From Hyphomicrobium_A sp044507625 (GTDB taxonomy: Bacteria > Pseudomonadota > Alphaproteobacteria > Rhizobiales > Hyphomicrobiaceae), in contig JBIQJE010000001.1 of assembly GCA_044507625.1 (NCBI GenBank), positions 248,001 through 312,000 on the forward strand: a DNA stretch of 64,000 nucleotides. The letters run 5' to 3'. The stretch's first letter is position 1; each line of letters opens with the position of its first letter. The translations under genes and the position numbers were made by a program. The notes below the pieces were generated by a model. It was not told where the DNA came from, made no database searches, and worked only from the letters and a program-made list of their open reading frames with translations. This document shows, in pieces, positions 45,107 through 53,878 of the stretch.

Positions 45107-47341
45107 TTACGGAAGCCGATTGGAGACATCCAGCTTGTCGAGCGTGATCGGGAGATGGCGCACGCGAGTCCCCGTCGCGTGATAGCAGGCATTCGCGATG
45201 GCAGCCGCCACGCCGACGATACCGATCTCGCCGACCCCCTTCATGCCGAGCGGATTGATGAGGTCGTCCCGTTCCTCCACGAAGATGACCTGCACGTCGT
45301 GAATGTCGGCATTCACCGGCACGTGGTACTCAGCAATATCCGCATTCATGATCCGGCCGAATGTGTTATCGACCAGCGTCTCCTCTTGCAGCGCCATGCC
45401 GATCCCGCCGACGACCGCGCCCATGATCTGGCTGCCCGCCGTCTTCGTATTCAATATCCGGCCCGCGGCGACCGCACTCACGACGCGCGTTGTGCGGATG
45501 ACGCCCAATTGGGCGTCGACTTTCACTTCCGCGAAGATCGCCGAATGGGTGTTGCTTGAGTAGCCTTTATGCTTCGTCGGCTGTGCGGTGGTCTCGCATT
45601 CGACGTGGTCTTTCCCGCTTTGCTTGATGATATCGGCGATGGAGATCCGCTCGCCGGCGTTGCGCTTGCTCGCCAGCGCGCCGCCGGCAAGGACGACATC
45701 CTCAGCCACGGCGCCGGCGAACAGTGAGCCGGGGACCGATTTTGCAAGCGCGAGCAGTTCATCCCTGATCGCGTCGCAGGTGGTGCAAATCGCGGCCGCC
45801 ACCGAGGTGGCGATCCACGATCCGCCTTGAACGGGCGACTGCGGCAACTCGGATTTCCCCAGATCAACGCCAACCCGCTCTATGGGAAGGCCGAGCCGGT
45901 CTGCCGTCACCTGCGCCATGATGGTATAAGTTCCCGTGCCGATATCCGTCACCGCGCAGGACACGCGAGCGCGGCCATCCGGCGTCAGCCTTATCCGTAC
46001 GGCTATCGGCATCTGCAGCGCCTCCCAAACGCCCGTTGCCATGCCCCAGCCTATGAGATCGTTCCCATCGCGCATCGAACGCGGCTCGGGATTGCGCCCC
46101 TCCCAGCCGAAGGCCTCAGCACCCTGGCGGTAGCACTCGCGAAGCGCTTTGCTGGTATAGGGACGGTTCTCGTTCTGATCGATCTCGGAGTAATTTCGAA
46201 GACGCAGCTCCAGCGGATCGATGCCCGCGGCGACGGCGAGTTCGTCCATGGCGCATTCGATGGCAAACACGCCCGTCGCGGCGCTCGGCGCGCGCATGTC
46301 GCACGGCGTCGAAAGATCGAGGGGTGCGAGCTTGTGCACGAACTTTGCGTTGTCGCACTTGTAGAGAAGCCCCGACCACCCGGTCTCCTGGCGATGAAAG
46401 TTTTCATAGGTGGACGTTATCGTCGTCGCCTCGTGAAGCATCGCATCGAGCGATCCTGAGCTGTCTGCGCCCAGGGAAATGCGCTGCAAGGTGGCCGGAC
46501 GGTAGCCCAGAACGTACATCTGCTGACGGGTCAGCACGAGGCGCACCGAGCGCTTCAATGCGAGTGCGGCCATGGTCGCTAGAACGACCTGAAACTGTGG
46601 CCGCAAGCCAGAACCGAAGCCGCCGCCCATATACGGCGTCATGATCCGCACGTCGCCGGGATCGAGACTGAGAACGCTGCAGATATAGCGATGTACGTTC
46701 TGCACGCCCTGCGTTTTATCCCAGATCGTGAGCTTGCCTTCCCCTTCCCACACGACTGTCGATGCGTAGAGCTCCATCGGATTATGGTTCTCGATGGGAA
46801 CGCAGTATTCGCCCTCGTGACGCACATCCGCGGCGGCAAAGCCATCCTGCAAAGTTCCGCGCGGTTTCGGCGGCGTACCCTGCCCCGAACCGGGAGCAAT
46901 ATCCTTCTCGGGATAGCGCCTGTGAAACAGGTCGGTCGAATGGTCCTCCTGCTGGTACTTCACACGGACGAGCGAAGCCGCAAAGCGCGCGACTTCCGCC
47001 GTTTCCGCAACCACCAGTGCGATCGGCTGGCCGTTGAACCGGATGCGATCGTCGTAGAGGGGGCGGTAGGGCGAGCCTTCAGGAGCCGTGTCGTCGTCGT
47101 AGGCCTTGTCGGTACTCGCCATTGCCGGCCGATTCCTATGGCTGAGCACATCGAATACACCGGTAACGCGCAGGGCTTCGGAGGCATCGATGTCGAGGAC
47201 CTTTCCCCTCGCAATCGTCGCCGTCACGAGGCTGGCGTAGGCCAGCCCTTGCGTATCGGCGTCGGCCGCATATTTTGCCTGCCCGGTGACCTTGGCGACC
47301 CCATCGACCCGCGACGTAGCCGTTCCGATGTAGAGTTGCAT
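45107..47341 (-). CDS. Xanthine-dehydrogenase-family molybdenum subunit (PaoC-like)
   Basis: Encodes 744 residues, the usual length for PaoC/YagR-type subunits. The start MQLYIGTATSRVDGVAKVTGQAKYAAD is typical. Molybdopterin-binding segments include GGGFGSGLRPQFQ (about residues 245-257) and DIGTGTYTIMAQ; the catalytic glutamate lies in GMKGVGEIG near the C-terminus. With the FAD and [2Fe-2S] subunits it forms an aldehyde oxidoreductase. Seven bases separate it from the FAD gene. No PaoD-like chaperone gene follows; the next gene is on the same strand, 469 bases away, and unrelated. Confidence 0.92.
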   Translation of the reverse strand: MQLYIGTATSRVDGVAKVTGQAKYAADADTQGLAYASLVTATIARGKVLDIDASEALRVTGVFDVLSHRNRPAMASTDKAYDDDTAPEGSPYRPLYDDRIRFNGQPIALVVAETAEVARFAASLVRVKYQQEDHSTDLFHRRYPEKDIAPGSGQGTPPKPRGTLQDGFAAADVRHEGEYCVPIENHNPMELYASTVVWEGEGKLTIWDKTQGVQNVHRYICSVLSLDPGDVRIMTPYMGGGFGSGLRPQFQVVLATMAALALKRSVRLVLTRQQMYVLGYRPATLQRISLGADSSGSLDAMLHEATTITSTYENFHRQETGWSGLLYKCDNAKFVHKLAPLDLSTPCDMRAPSAATGVFAIECAMDELAVAAGIDPLELRLRNYSEIDQNENRPYTSKALRECYRQGAEAFGWEGRNPEPRSMRDGNDLIGWGMATGVWEALQMPIAVRIRLTPDGRARVSCAVTDIGTGTYTIMAQVTADRLGLPIERVGVDLGKSELPQSPVQGGSWIATSVAAAICTTCDAIRDELLALAKSVPGSLFAGAVAEDVVLAGGALASKRNAGERISIADIIKQSGKDHVECETTAQPTKHKGYSSNTHSAIFAEVKVDAQLGVIRTTRVVSAVAAGRILNTKTAGSQIMGAVVGGIGMALQEETLVDNTFGRIMNADIAEYHVPVNADIHDVQVIFVEERDDLINPLGMKGVGEIGIVGVAAAIANACYHATGTRVRHLPITLDKLDVSNRLP

Positions 47342-47348
47342 GGCACCG

Positions 47349-48365
47349 TTACCTGATCGACTTTTCGGTCTGGGATTGAGGCGTCCCGCGTGCGGCCTGG
47401 GTTAGCGCCCGCACGATCGTCTTGCGTGCAAGATCGATCTTGAACCCGTTATGGGCAAAGCCCTTTGCATCGCGTAACAGCATCTCGGCGGCCGTTTCGA
47501 ACGTCGCCTCGTTCGCCGGTTGGCCACGGATCTTCCACTCCGCCAACGGATCCCGCCAAGGCTTGTGAGCGACCCCACCGAGCGCGATCCTCGCTTCGAG
47601 GATCGTCTTTCCTTCAAGCTCAAGGGCCGCTGCGACCGAAACCAGGGCAAAGGCATACGAGGCCCGGTCCCTGATTTTCAGATAGCTGTAGTGGTCCGCG
47701 AACCCCACTTCGGGAAGTTCGATCGCCGTCACCAGCTCTTCCGGATCCAGGTTCGTATCCCGTTGCGGGGTGTCGCCGGGCAGGCGATGAAAGTCGAGAA
47801 AGCGGAACGATCGCTCGCCCGCGGGTCCCAGAACCGATACTGTCGCACCGAGCGCCGCCAGCGCCACGCACATGTCCGAAGGATGCGCAGCGATGCATGA
47901 CGGACTGGTACCGAGGATGGCGTGGATGCGGTTGAAACCGTCGATCGCCGAGCAGCCGCTGCCCGGGTCGCGCTTATTGCAAGGCGTCGCCGTGTCATAA
48001 AAATAATAGCAGCGCGTACGTTGAAGAAGATTGCCCGCCGTCGACGCCATATTGCGCAGTTGTTGCGACGCGCCGGCAAGAATGGCACTCGCGAGCAACG
48101 GGTACCGCTCCTCGATCAGCGGATGGTAGGCAAGATCCGTGTTGGGAACGAGTGCCCCTATCCGCACTCCGCCTTCCGCCGTTTCCTCGACTGTCGTGAG
48201 CGGCAAGTGCGTGATGTCGATGAGCGTGGAGGGTTGCTCGACGTCCTTTTTCATCAGGTCGACGAGATTGGTGCCGCCCGCGATGAATTTGGCCGCCGGC
48301 TCGGCCGCCTTGAGCCGCACCGCATCGGCAACGTCGTTCGCGCGGGCATATCCGAAATTGATCAT
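47349..48365 (-). CDS. FAD subunit of molybdenum oxidoreductase with extra 4Fe-4S site (PaoB-like)
   Basis: Encodes 338 residues from the ATG at 48365, overlapping the [2Fe-2S] gene stop by four bases. The N-terminal FAD-binding fold shows KFIAGGTNLVDLMK and TAGNLLQRTRC. The cysteine pattern RCYYFYDTATPCNKRDPGSGCSA (about residues 126-148) is the additional 4Fe-4S site of the PaoB group, absent from most xanthine-dehydrogenase FAD subunits, which is why I class the enzyme as PaoABC-like. The subunit passes electrons from the Mo/Fe-S chain to FAD and then to oxygen or another acceptor. Confidence 0.92.
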   Translation of the reverse strand: MINFGYARANDVADAVRLKAAEPAAKFIAGGTNLVDLMKKDVEQPSTLIDITHLPLTTVEETAEGGVRIGALVPNTDLAYHPLIEERYPLLASAILAGASQQLRNMASTAGNLLQRTRCYYFYDTATPCNKRDPGSGCSAIDGFNRIHAILGTSPSCIAAHPSDMCVALAALGATVSVLGPAGERSFRFLDFHRLPGDTPQRDTNLDPEELVTAIELPEVGFADHYSYLKIRDRASYAFALVSVAAALELEGKTILEARIALGGVAHKPWRDPLAEWKIRGQPANEATFETAAEMLLRDAKGFAHNGFKIDLARKTIVRALTQAARGTPQSQTEKSIR

Positions 48366-48871
48366 GAGGCCTCCATGGCCTGCTGAATGGCCGCGACGAT
48401 GTTGGGATAGGCGCCGCAGCGGCAAATATTGCCGCTCATCAGCTCGCGTATTTCATCGGCCGTCTTTGCGCGGCCTTCCAGCAGGAGCCCCACAGCGGAG
48501 CAGATCTGGCCCGGCGTGCAGTATCCGCACTGGAAGGCATCGTGATCGATAAACGCCTGCTGCACGGCGTGCAGAACGCCGTCCTGTGCGAGACCCTCGA
48601 CGGTGGTGATTTCCGCACCCTGTTTCATCACCGCGAGTGCGAGACAGGAATTGATGCGCCGGCCGTCCACGAGAACCGTGCAGGCCCCGCACTGGCCGTG
48701 ATCGCAACCCTTTTTGGTGCCGGTCAGATTGAGATGATCGCGGAGCGCATCGAGGAGGGTCGTCCACGGTGCCAGCCGCAGCCGCCGCTCGATACCATTT
48801 ATGCGCAGAACAACCTCGATCGCGCGCGCGGGAGCAATCGGTGACTCGACGGGCGCTCGCATCCGCTCCAT
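48362..48871 (-). CDS. [2Fe-2S] subunit of molybdenum oxidoreductase (PaoA-like)
   Basis: Encodes 169 residues. It has two [2Fe-2S] sites: the plant-ferredoxin type CDHGQCGACTVLVDG..SC and the helical-bundle type CGYCTPGQ..CRCGAY. Unlike the periplasmic E. coli PaoA, it has no twin-arginine signal: the N-terminus (MERMRAPVESPIAPARAIEV) is short and lacks a hydrophobic stretch. The assembled enzyme is therefore probably cytosolic. First gene of the three-gene operon. Confidence 0.93.
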   Translation of the reverse strand: MERMRAPVESPIAPARAIEVVLRINGIERRLRLAPWTTLLDALRDHLNLTGTKKGCDHGQCGACTVLVDGRRINSCLALAVMKQGAEITTVEGLAQDGVLHAVQQAFIDHDAFQCGYCTPGQICSAVGLLLEGRAKTADEIRELMSGNICRCGAYPNIVAAIQQAMEAS

Positions 48872-49400
48872 GGGGCAACCTCCTTGCGGCTGCTGAACAA
48901 CCCTGCGGTGCCCGAACGGTTCCCGTGCGGCCCTCGCCGCATTGGGAAAATCAACCGTCGAGGCTGGACTTCCGATTTTTACGAAATTTACGCCAGTGTT
49001 CGGCGCAGTTGTCGTCAGTCACGTCACGCGATAGCAGGCGAGAACGTTTGCCGGCGTAGCGACACGCCCGTTGACACGGCGCGTTCGGCAAATTGCGTAA
49101 CGGTCACGCAGCCGTCGCATAGGGAAACGCGGCTTGAAGCATCGCCGCCTGCGCGCGCAGGCGTCGAACGCATCCAGCAACTCGGGTCCTGCGGCATGGC
49201 TCCGCGACGAGCGTCTCGCGCACGGCGGACGGTCGCCGCGCAAAAGCGCCAATTCGGCGCGCGATGCGCGCCCGGGACGTATAGACGCCAACCGTAAACC
49301 CGGCACGATTGAGCGCCGAAAAAAGCGATCCCAGCGCGTCCTCACCGGGAGCGGCGCCCCATCGTCGAACCACGCGAAACCCCAAGAACGGCCTTGACGG
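48872..49400. other. Divergent intergenic region between the Mo enzyme and CobW genes
   Basis: Holds the promoters of both flanking units. Open frames on both strands translate to arginine-rich sequence without domains. A moderately AT-rich patch at 48948-48999 may hold the molybdenum-enzyme promoter. No RNA gene was seen. Confidence 0.45.
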
Positions 49401-49415
49401 ATGTTATATTATCCG
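49401..49415. promoter_or_regulatory. Zur-box-like AT-rich site upstream of the CobW gene
   Basis: ATGTTATATTATCCG matches the first half and centre of the proteobacterial Zur consensus (ATGTTATAnTATAACAT), with a degenerate right arm. It lies 34 bases before the CobW-family start, overlapping any promoter. It may alternatively be only a -10-like element. Confidence 0.45.
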
Positions 49416-49449
49416 CTTTGTGATCGCAAAGCCAGATGAGGAGCCATCC

Positions 49450-50709
49450 ATGGATTTCGAGCTATCCAGTCACCTCCAAAACGCCACCCCCGCTGAAGAC
49501 AAGCGGCTTCCCGTGACCGTGCTTTCGGGCTTTCTCGGCGCCGGCAAGACGACCTTGCTCAATCACGTGCTCAACAACCGCGAGGGGCGGAAAGTAGCGG
49601 TGATCGTCAACGACATGAGCGAGGTGAACATCGACGCCGACCTCGTCAGCAAAGGAGGCGCCAACCTCTCTCGCACTGAGGAAACGCTGGTGGAGATGTC
49701 GAACGGGTGCATCTGCTGCACGCTGCGCGATGATCTTCTGCAAGAGGTCGATCGTCTCGCGAAGGACGGCCGCTACGATTACCTGCTGATCGAATCGACC
49801 GGCATTGCCGAGCCCCTTCCTGTCGCCGCGACGTTCGAGTTCCGCGATGAGGACGGCAAGAGCCTGTCGGATGTGGCGCGGCTCGATACCATGGTAACGG
49901 TCGTCGATGCGGCCAATCTGTTGCGCGACTATTCCTCGCAGGAATTTCTCAAAGACCGCGGCGAGATCGCGGGCGATGGGGACGAGCGCTCCCTCGTCGG
50001 CCTGCTTGTCGAGCAGATCGAGTTTGCGGACGTAGTCATCCTCAACAAGACCGATATCGCCAGCCCCGAAGAGCTGGAGCGCGCCAAATCGATCGTGCGC
50101 GCGCTTAACGCCGACGCGCGGATCATCGAGACCAGCCACGGCCAGGTGCAGCTCGCCGATATCCTCGATACCGGTCTGTTCTCGTTCGATGCAGCGCACC
50201 AGCACCCGACCTGGTTCAAGGAGCTCAACGGCTTCAAGGAACACCGGCCGGAAACGGAAGAGTACGGCATCTCGAGCTTCGTCTACCGCGCACGCGGGCC
50301 ATTCGACCCGGCGAAGCTGCACGCCTTCTTCGTGCAGCCGTGGCCCGGCGTCGTACGCGCCAAAGGCTTTTTCTGGCTTGCGTCACGGCCGGCATTCGTC
50401 GGCGAGCTTTCCCAAGCCGGCCCCCAGGTGCGTGTCGAGGCGATGGGCTACTGGTGGGCCGCGGTGCCGAAAAAGAACTGGCCGCAGGACGAAGACCTCA
50501 TCAGACGCATCAACAGCGCCTGGCATGCGTTGTGGGGCGACCGTCGCCAGGAGCTGGTCTTCATCGGCACCCGCGAGATGGACAAGGCGGCCCTGACGGC
50601 GGCGCTCGACGCATGCCTTTTAGACCTGCCGAACGACGGCGAGATCGACACCAGGGCCTGGGCGCGTCTCGATGATCCGTTTCCGCGCTGGCAGCGCGAG
50701 GCCGCATGA
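49450..50709 (+). CDS. CobW/COG0523-family zinc metallochaperone GTPase
   Basis: Encodes 419 residues from the ATG at 49450, preceded by GAGGAG. The G1 loop GFLGAGKT is at residues 27-34, the metal motif CxCC at Cys87-Cys89-Cys90 (NGCICCTLRDDL), an ESTGIAEPLPVA segment follows, and the guanine-specificity NKTD is at 199-202. The C-terminal ~140 residues are a CobW_C domain. The family delivers metals (mostly Zn2+) to client enzymes under limitation, powered by GTP. The possible Zur site upstream and the absence of cobalamin genes nearby favour the zinc subgroup (YciC/ZagA type). Confidence 0.9.
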   Translation: MDFELSSHLQNATPAEDKRLPVTVLSGFLGAGKTTLLNHVLNNREGRKVAVIVNDMSEVNIDADLVSKGGANLSRTEETLVEMSNGCICCTLRDDLLQEVDRLAKDGRYDYLLIESTGIAEPLPVAATFEFRDEDGKSLSDVARLDTMVTVVDAANLLRDYSSQEFLKDRGEIAGDGDERSLVGLLVEQIEFADVVILNKTDIASPEELERAKSIVRALNADARIIETSHGQVQLADILDTGLFSFDAAHQHPTWFKELNGFKEHRPETEEYGISSFVYRARGPFDPAKLHAFFVQPWPGVVRAKGFFWLASRPAFVGELSQAGPQVRVEAMGYWWAAVPKKNWPQDEDLIRRINSAWHALWGDRRQELVFIGTREMDKAALTAALDACLLDLPNDGEIDTRAWARLDDPFPRWQREAA

Positions 50710-50928
50710 ACGCGCAGCTTTAAAACCCGCGACGCTGATGGAAAGTGCGATCGATGCCAGTTGCGGGAGCCGGCGTGGAGAGGGTGATCGTTCGGAGACT
50801 TGTGGCTCGGAACCAAGCCAGCGACGGCAACGTTGTAAAGCGAACGCACTCAACGAAACGCTGTCCAGCGGCATGACTCTGCTGAGGTCGTCGCCGCGGG
50901 CAGCTACCGCAATCTCCAGGAGTGAGCA

Positions 50929-51162
50929 ATGGCAGATATTTCTCGGATCCATGAGCACATGGAGGTCGTCGGGTCGGATGGTCAGCATGTCGGCACCGTC
51001 GATCGCATCGATGGCAGCAGGATCAAGCTGACCAAGAGCGATCCGGCTTCAGGTGGCAAGCATCACATGATTCCGGCCGACTGGGTGGAGAAGACTGACG
51101 AAGCTGTTCGACTGAACAAGCCCGCGCGAGAAGCAATGAGTGAATGGCAAGCGGTTGGTTGA
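50929..51162 (+). CDS. DUF2171 PRC-barrel-like small protein
   Basis: Encodes 77 residues; an AGGAGTGAGCA leader precedes the ATG. It reads as one DUF2171 unit: ISRIHEHMEVVGSDGQHVGTVDRIDGSRIKLTKSD, then HHMIPADWVEKTDEAVRLNKPA. These small PRC-barrel-type proteins are common in alphaproteobacteria and have no assigned reaction. Single gene in a loose context. Confidence 0.8.
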   Translation: MADISRIHEHMEVVGSDGQHVGTVDRIDGSRIKLTKSDPASGGKHHMIPADWVEKTDEAVRLNKPAREAMSEWQAVG

Positions 51163-51352
51163 CGGCCCGCTCAGTAGACGGTTTCGCGTGATCGAAGCGC
51201 CCTACGACTGAAGTCGTGGCCAGTGGTGCCGAACGGCGGGCTATTTCCGAAGTTCGGCCGGCTCAAAAGCGAGCCCGCGCTGATCGAGGCCGGTGCGGAA
51301 CCGTCTCGCGCATTGCCCGTTCCTTCCGGTGCGAAGCAAAACCGGGCATAAG

Positions 51353-52042
51353 ATGCGATATGTTTCTGAGCGTGAAGATACGGGCTGCCTCGACACGCGG
51401 CAGGTTGCGGACGACCTGCGGTCGTTCGTGGAACAGCCTGATTTTCCGTGTGTGGGGGCGAAGGCAGCGCTCCGGCGGCACCAGCTGCAAATTCTCGTTG
51501 CATCCGATATCCGCGACAACGGGCATGATCGGAAACTCGCTGAATGGCTCGAGTCTCTTGCACATCAATACGACGCAAACGGCGGTATGTTCGTCAGTCG
51601 GGCGGTGATTTACCCCAGAACCGCCCACCTTAGCGAAACACAATTCGAAACCTCCCTTTGGGAGCGCCTGAGCGCGCTCCATGCCATCGACGTCGAAGAT
51701 AACCGCTGGGATCCCGCCGTGGCCTCAGACCCCAGCTCGCCGCACTTCAGCCTGAGCATCGGCGGAAAGGGCTTTTTCGTCGTGGGCCTGCATCCGAATG
51801 CCAGCAGGCTTGCGCGGCGCTTCAAATATCCGACGCTCGTCTTCAACCTGCATGACCAGTTTGAAAAGCTGCGCGAGGAAGGGCGCTACGAAGCGTTGCG
51901 GAAGTCCATCATCGCCCGGGACGTTGCTTTACAAGGCTATCAAAACCCCATGTTGGCGCGACATGGGAACGGCTCGGAGGCGGCTCAATACAGCGGCCGG
52001 CGGGTCGATAAAAACTGGAAGTGTCCGTTTCGCCATGCGTAG
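51353..52042 (+). CDS. YqcI/YcgG-family protein (putative haem-dependent N-hydroxylase)
   Basis: About 229 residues from the ATG at 51353; no strong ribosome site is visible and a GTG at 51293 is possible. Family marks are FPCVGAKAAL (residues 31-40), FFVVGLHPNASRLARRF, PTLVFNLHDQFEKLR, and LQGYQNPMLARHG..SEAAQYSGR near the end. Characterised relatives include GntA of guanitoxin biosynthesis, assigned as a haem-dependent N-hydroxylase of a guanidino-type amino acid. Its stop overlaps the DUF1989 start by eight bases, so the two are translationally coupled. An arginine decarboxylase lies immediately beyond, suggesting that the substrate is arginine or another guanidino compound. This function is inferred. 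Confidence 0.75.
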   Translation: MRYVSEREDTGCLDTRQVADDLRSFVEQPDFPCVGAKAALRRHQLQILVASDIRDNGHDRKLAEWLESLAHQYDANGGMFVSRAVIYPRTAHLSETQFETSLWERLSALHAIDVEDNRWDPAVASDPSSPHFSLSIGGKGFFVVGLHPNASRLARRFKYPTLVFNLHDQFEKLREEGRYEALRKSIIARDVALQGYQNPMLARHGNGSEAAQYSGRRVDKNWKCPFRHA

Positions 52043-52616
52043 CCGCATTGCCCCGCGCTCCGGCGTCGCCTTCGAGTTACGCGGGGGTCAGACGCTGAAG
52101 GTCTACGATCCCATGGGCGAGCAGGTCTCGGACATGCTGGCCTTTTCGCTGGGCGACACACGGGAGGTGATATCCTCCGGGCGATCGCTGGATTACGCGG
52201 GTCGACTGTACTTAACGAAAGGCGACGTTCTGTATTCCAATCATAGCCGGCCAATGCTGCAAATTGTCGAAGACACTGTCGCCCGCCATGATTTTTTGCT
52301 GACGCCTTGTTCGGCCGACACCTTTAAGATCATCTATGGCGATCCCGAGCCCCGTGGTGGCTGTCAGGAAAATTTTGAGCAGGCGCTCGCTCCGTATGGG
52401 ATCCCCGGTGATCGCATTCCAGTCGCGTTCAACATCTTCATGAACGTTGCGATCGATGGCGAGAGCGGCAAGCTCACCGTGCTGCCGCCGCGCAGCCGCG
52501 CAGGTGATTTCATCGTCTTCCACGCGAAGATGGACCTCATCGTTGCGCTCACGGCATGCTCGGCGCCCCAGAGCAATAACGGGTCCTTCAAGCCGATCGA
52601 CTACGAGGTCACTTAG
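52035..52616 (+). CDS. DUF1989 / urea-carboxylase-associated family protein
   Basis: Encodes 193 residues from the ATG at 52035, inside the end of the preceding gene. DUF1989 marks are FELRGGQTLKVYDPMGEQVSDMLAF (residues ~13-37), SNHSRPMLQIVEDTVARHDFLLTPCSADTF, and GGCQENFEQAL; His85, Cys92 and Cys110 are candidate zinc ligands. Two members of this family, CgdA and CgdB, form carboxyguanidine deiminase in guanidine degradation, so the family acts on guanidino carbon. Here a single copy is coupled to a putative N-hydroxylase, a different context from the urea-carboxylase operons, and no carboxylase is present. Confidence 0.82.
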   Translation: MRSRIAPRSGVAFELRGGQTLKVYDPMGEQVSDMLAFSLGDTREVISSGRSLDYAGRLYLTKGDVLYSNHSRPMLQIVEDTVARHDFLLTPCSADTFKIIYGDPEPRGGCQENFEQALAPYGIPGDRIPVAFNIFMNVAIDGESGKLTVLPPRSRAGDFIVFHAKMDLIVALTACSAPQSNNGSFKPIDYEVT

Positions 52617-52618
52617 CT

Positions 52619-53170
52619 TCAGTCGAAACGGAAAACCGCTGCAGCCACGGCGCACGTCCAGTATCCGCGCTGGTCACCTTCGCCGTATGCAGTCACCGAT
52701 GTGCTGCCGATGATGAGGTTGCTGGTTTGGTAGACCCGCTTGCGTTCATCCCATGCAGCGTCGGGATCGAATTCGATGCCGAGCGTCGAGGCCAGCATCG
52801 ACGCCGCAAGGTCTTCAGCATAGTCACCGCTCTGTTCCGCAGTCATGCCGTACCCGTGGTGCTCGGAGATGTATCCATACATCGACGGATCTGTCGGCCG
52901 GGCCAAGCCTATGCTCGAATGGACACGCCGTCCGGGCTCGTTTGTTTCTGCGCGAGCGAGGACCGTGAAGGTAATCTCGCCGGGCAGAAGTGTGGCAACG
53001 CCATTCTCCCGCTCGAGTTCGACGCAATGCGGCGGCAGGATCGACGAGATGGTCACAAGATTCTGCTGCTCGATGTCGGCCTCGCGTAGCGCTAATTCGA
53101 ATGCGGTGAGCCGCTCGCGATGAACGCCGATACCGCGCGTCAGGAAGAAGCTCTTTGGGACTAGCTTCAT
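52619..53170 (-). CDS. Pyruvoyl-dependent arginine decarboxylase
   Basis: Encodes 183 residues from the ATG at 53170, with AAAGGAAC upstream. The self-cleavage Ser-Ser pair is Ser42-Ser43 in NLVTISSILPP, the defining motif of PvlArgDC; cleavage would give a ~42-residue beta chain and an alpha chain with an N-terminal pyruvoyl group. GEITFTVLARAET, GLARPTDPSMYGYISEHHGYG (the catalytic Glu region) and the C-terminal YWTCAVAAAVF agree with the family. It converts arginine to agmatine and CO2. Its stop is two bases from the DUF1989 stop on the opposite strand, so the genes converge. PvlArgDC is sparse in alphaproteobacteria compared with PLP decarboxylases. Confidence 0.9.
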   Translation of the reverse strand: MKLVPKSFFLTRGIGVHRERLTAFELALREADIEQQNLVTISSILPPHCVELERENGVATLLPGEITFTVLARAETNEPGRRVHSSIGLARPTDPSMYGYISEHHGYGMTAEQSGDYAEDLAASMLASTLGIEFDPDAAWDERKRVYQTSNLIIGSTSVTAYGEGDQRGYWTCAVAAAVFRFD

Positions 53171-53878
53171 TGTGGCTGTTCCTTTTGATCCACGACAACG
53201 CGCTCGAACCCGCTGACGCAAACGACGCCGAAGGCGTTGCGGGTGCTGCGGGACCGTAAGGCGGATTTACCTCGGTGGCGAATAACCGCGTAAACGTCGC
53301 CTAAGAGGTCTTCAACTGGGATAGCAGGGAGACGTCACCGCCAGCTTAGCACTATGTCATGGACCAGCTCGTTCGCGAGCGGCCGGTCATCCTGTTTAGG
53401 GAGCCATCGGAATCCTGTCGGTTATCGCAGCTGCGGCCGCTACAAGCCCGTCTGCACCAGCTTCACCGCTGCGTCGGTGATCCGGCCGCAGGCATTCGCT
53501 CGCGCCGCACGCAAGGTCCTGAGGATACCCTAACGGAACCCCCCGACCTGGGTCGTCTCGGCAAAACGATTGTTGCAGCCCCCTCCCTGACACGCGAGCC
53601 GCTGCGGCTCCGGCACCTGCTCAGCCCTCCACCGGAGCCGTTCACCTCCAACCGAGCGTCGACGCACAGCACCCCACGAGCGGCATCGAAAACAGACGAT
53701 CGGTCACTTGGCGTACGGACGCAATCTCTTCGCTCACCATCTACTCGTCTCCAGTTCCACTTTTACGCCTTCCTGAGACAGGCACAGACATCATCCGCGG
53801 CGAGCGTCTCGACGCGTTGGGCCGCCCAATGCGCAGGCTGCCGTTCGCAATTAGTCCTTCGGCCTGTCCGAAGCATCC
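53171..53878. other. Intergenic region with a dispersed repeat copy
   Basis: No gene is supported: the plus-strand frame 53359-53943 is Arg/Pro/Leu-rich and runs into the 3' end of the Crp-type gene. On the minus strand, a short frame from about 53740 reads MVSEEIASVRQVTDRLFSM and stops after 32 codons; it contains one copy of the 30-bp dispersed repeat. It may be a remnant or a very small gene. Confidence 0.4.
53643..53672 (-). repeat. Dispersed 30-bp repeat, copy A
   Basis: On the minus strand this 30-base stretch is identical to 62364-62393 on the plus strand. Shorter matches flank it in the same order in both places: CTGTTTTCGATGCC before it and GGCTGCAACAATC after it. The copies are 8.7 kb apart and in opposite orientation. 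Confidence 0.8.
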
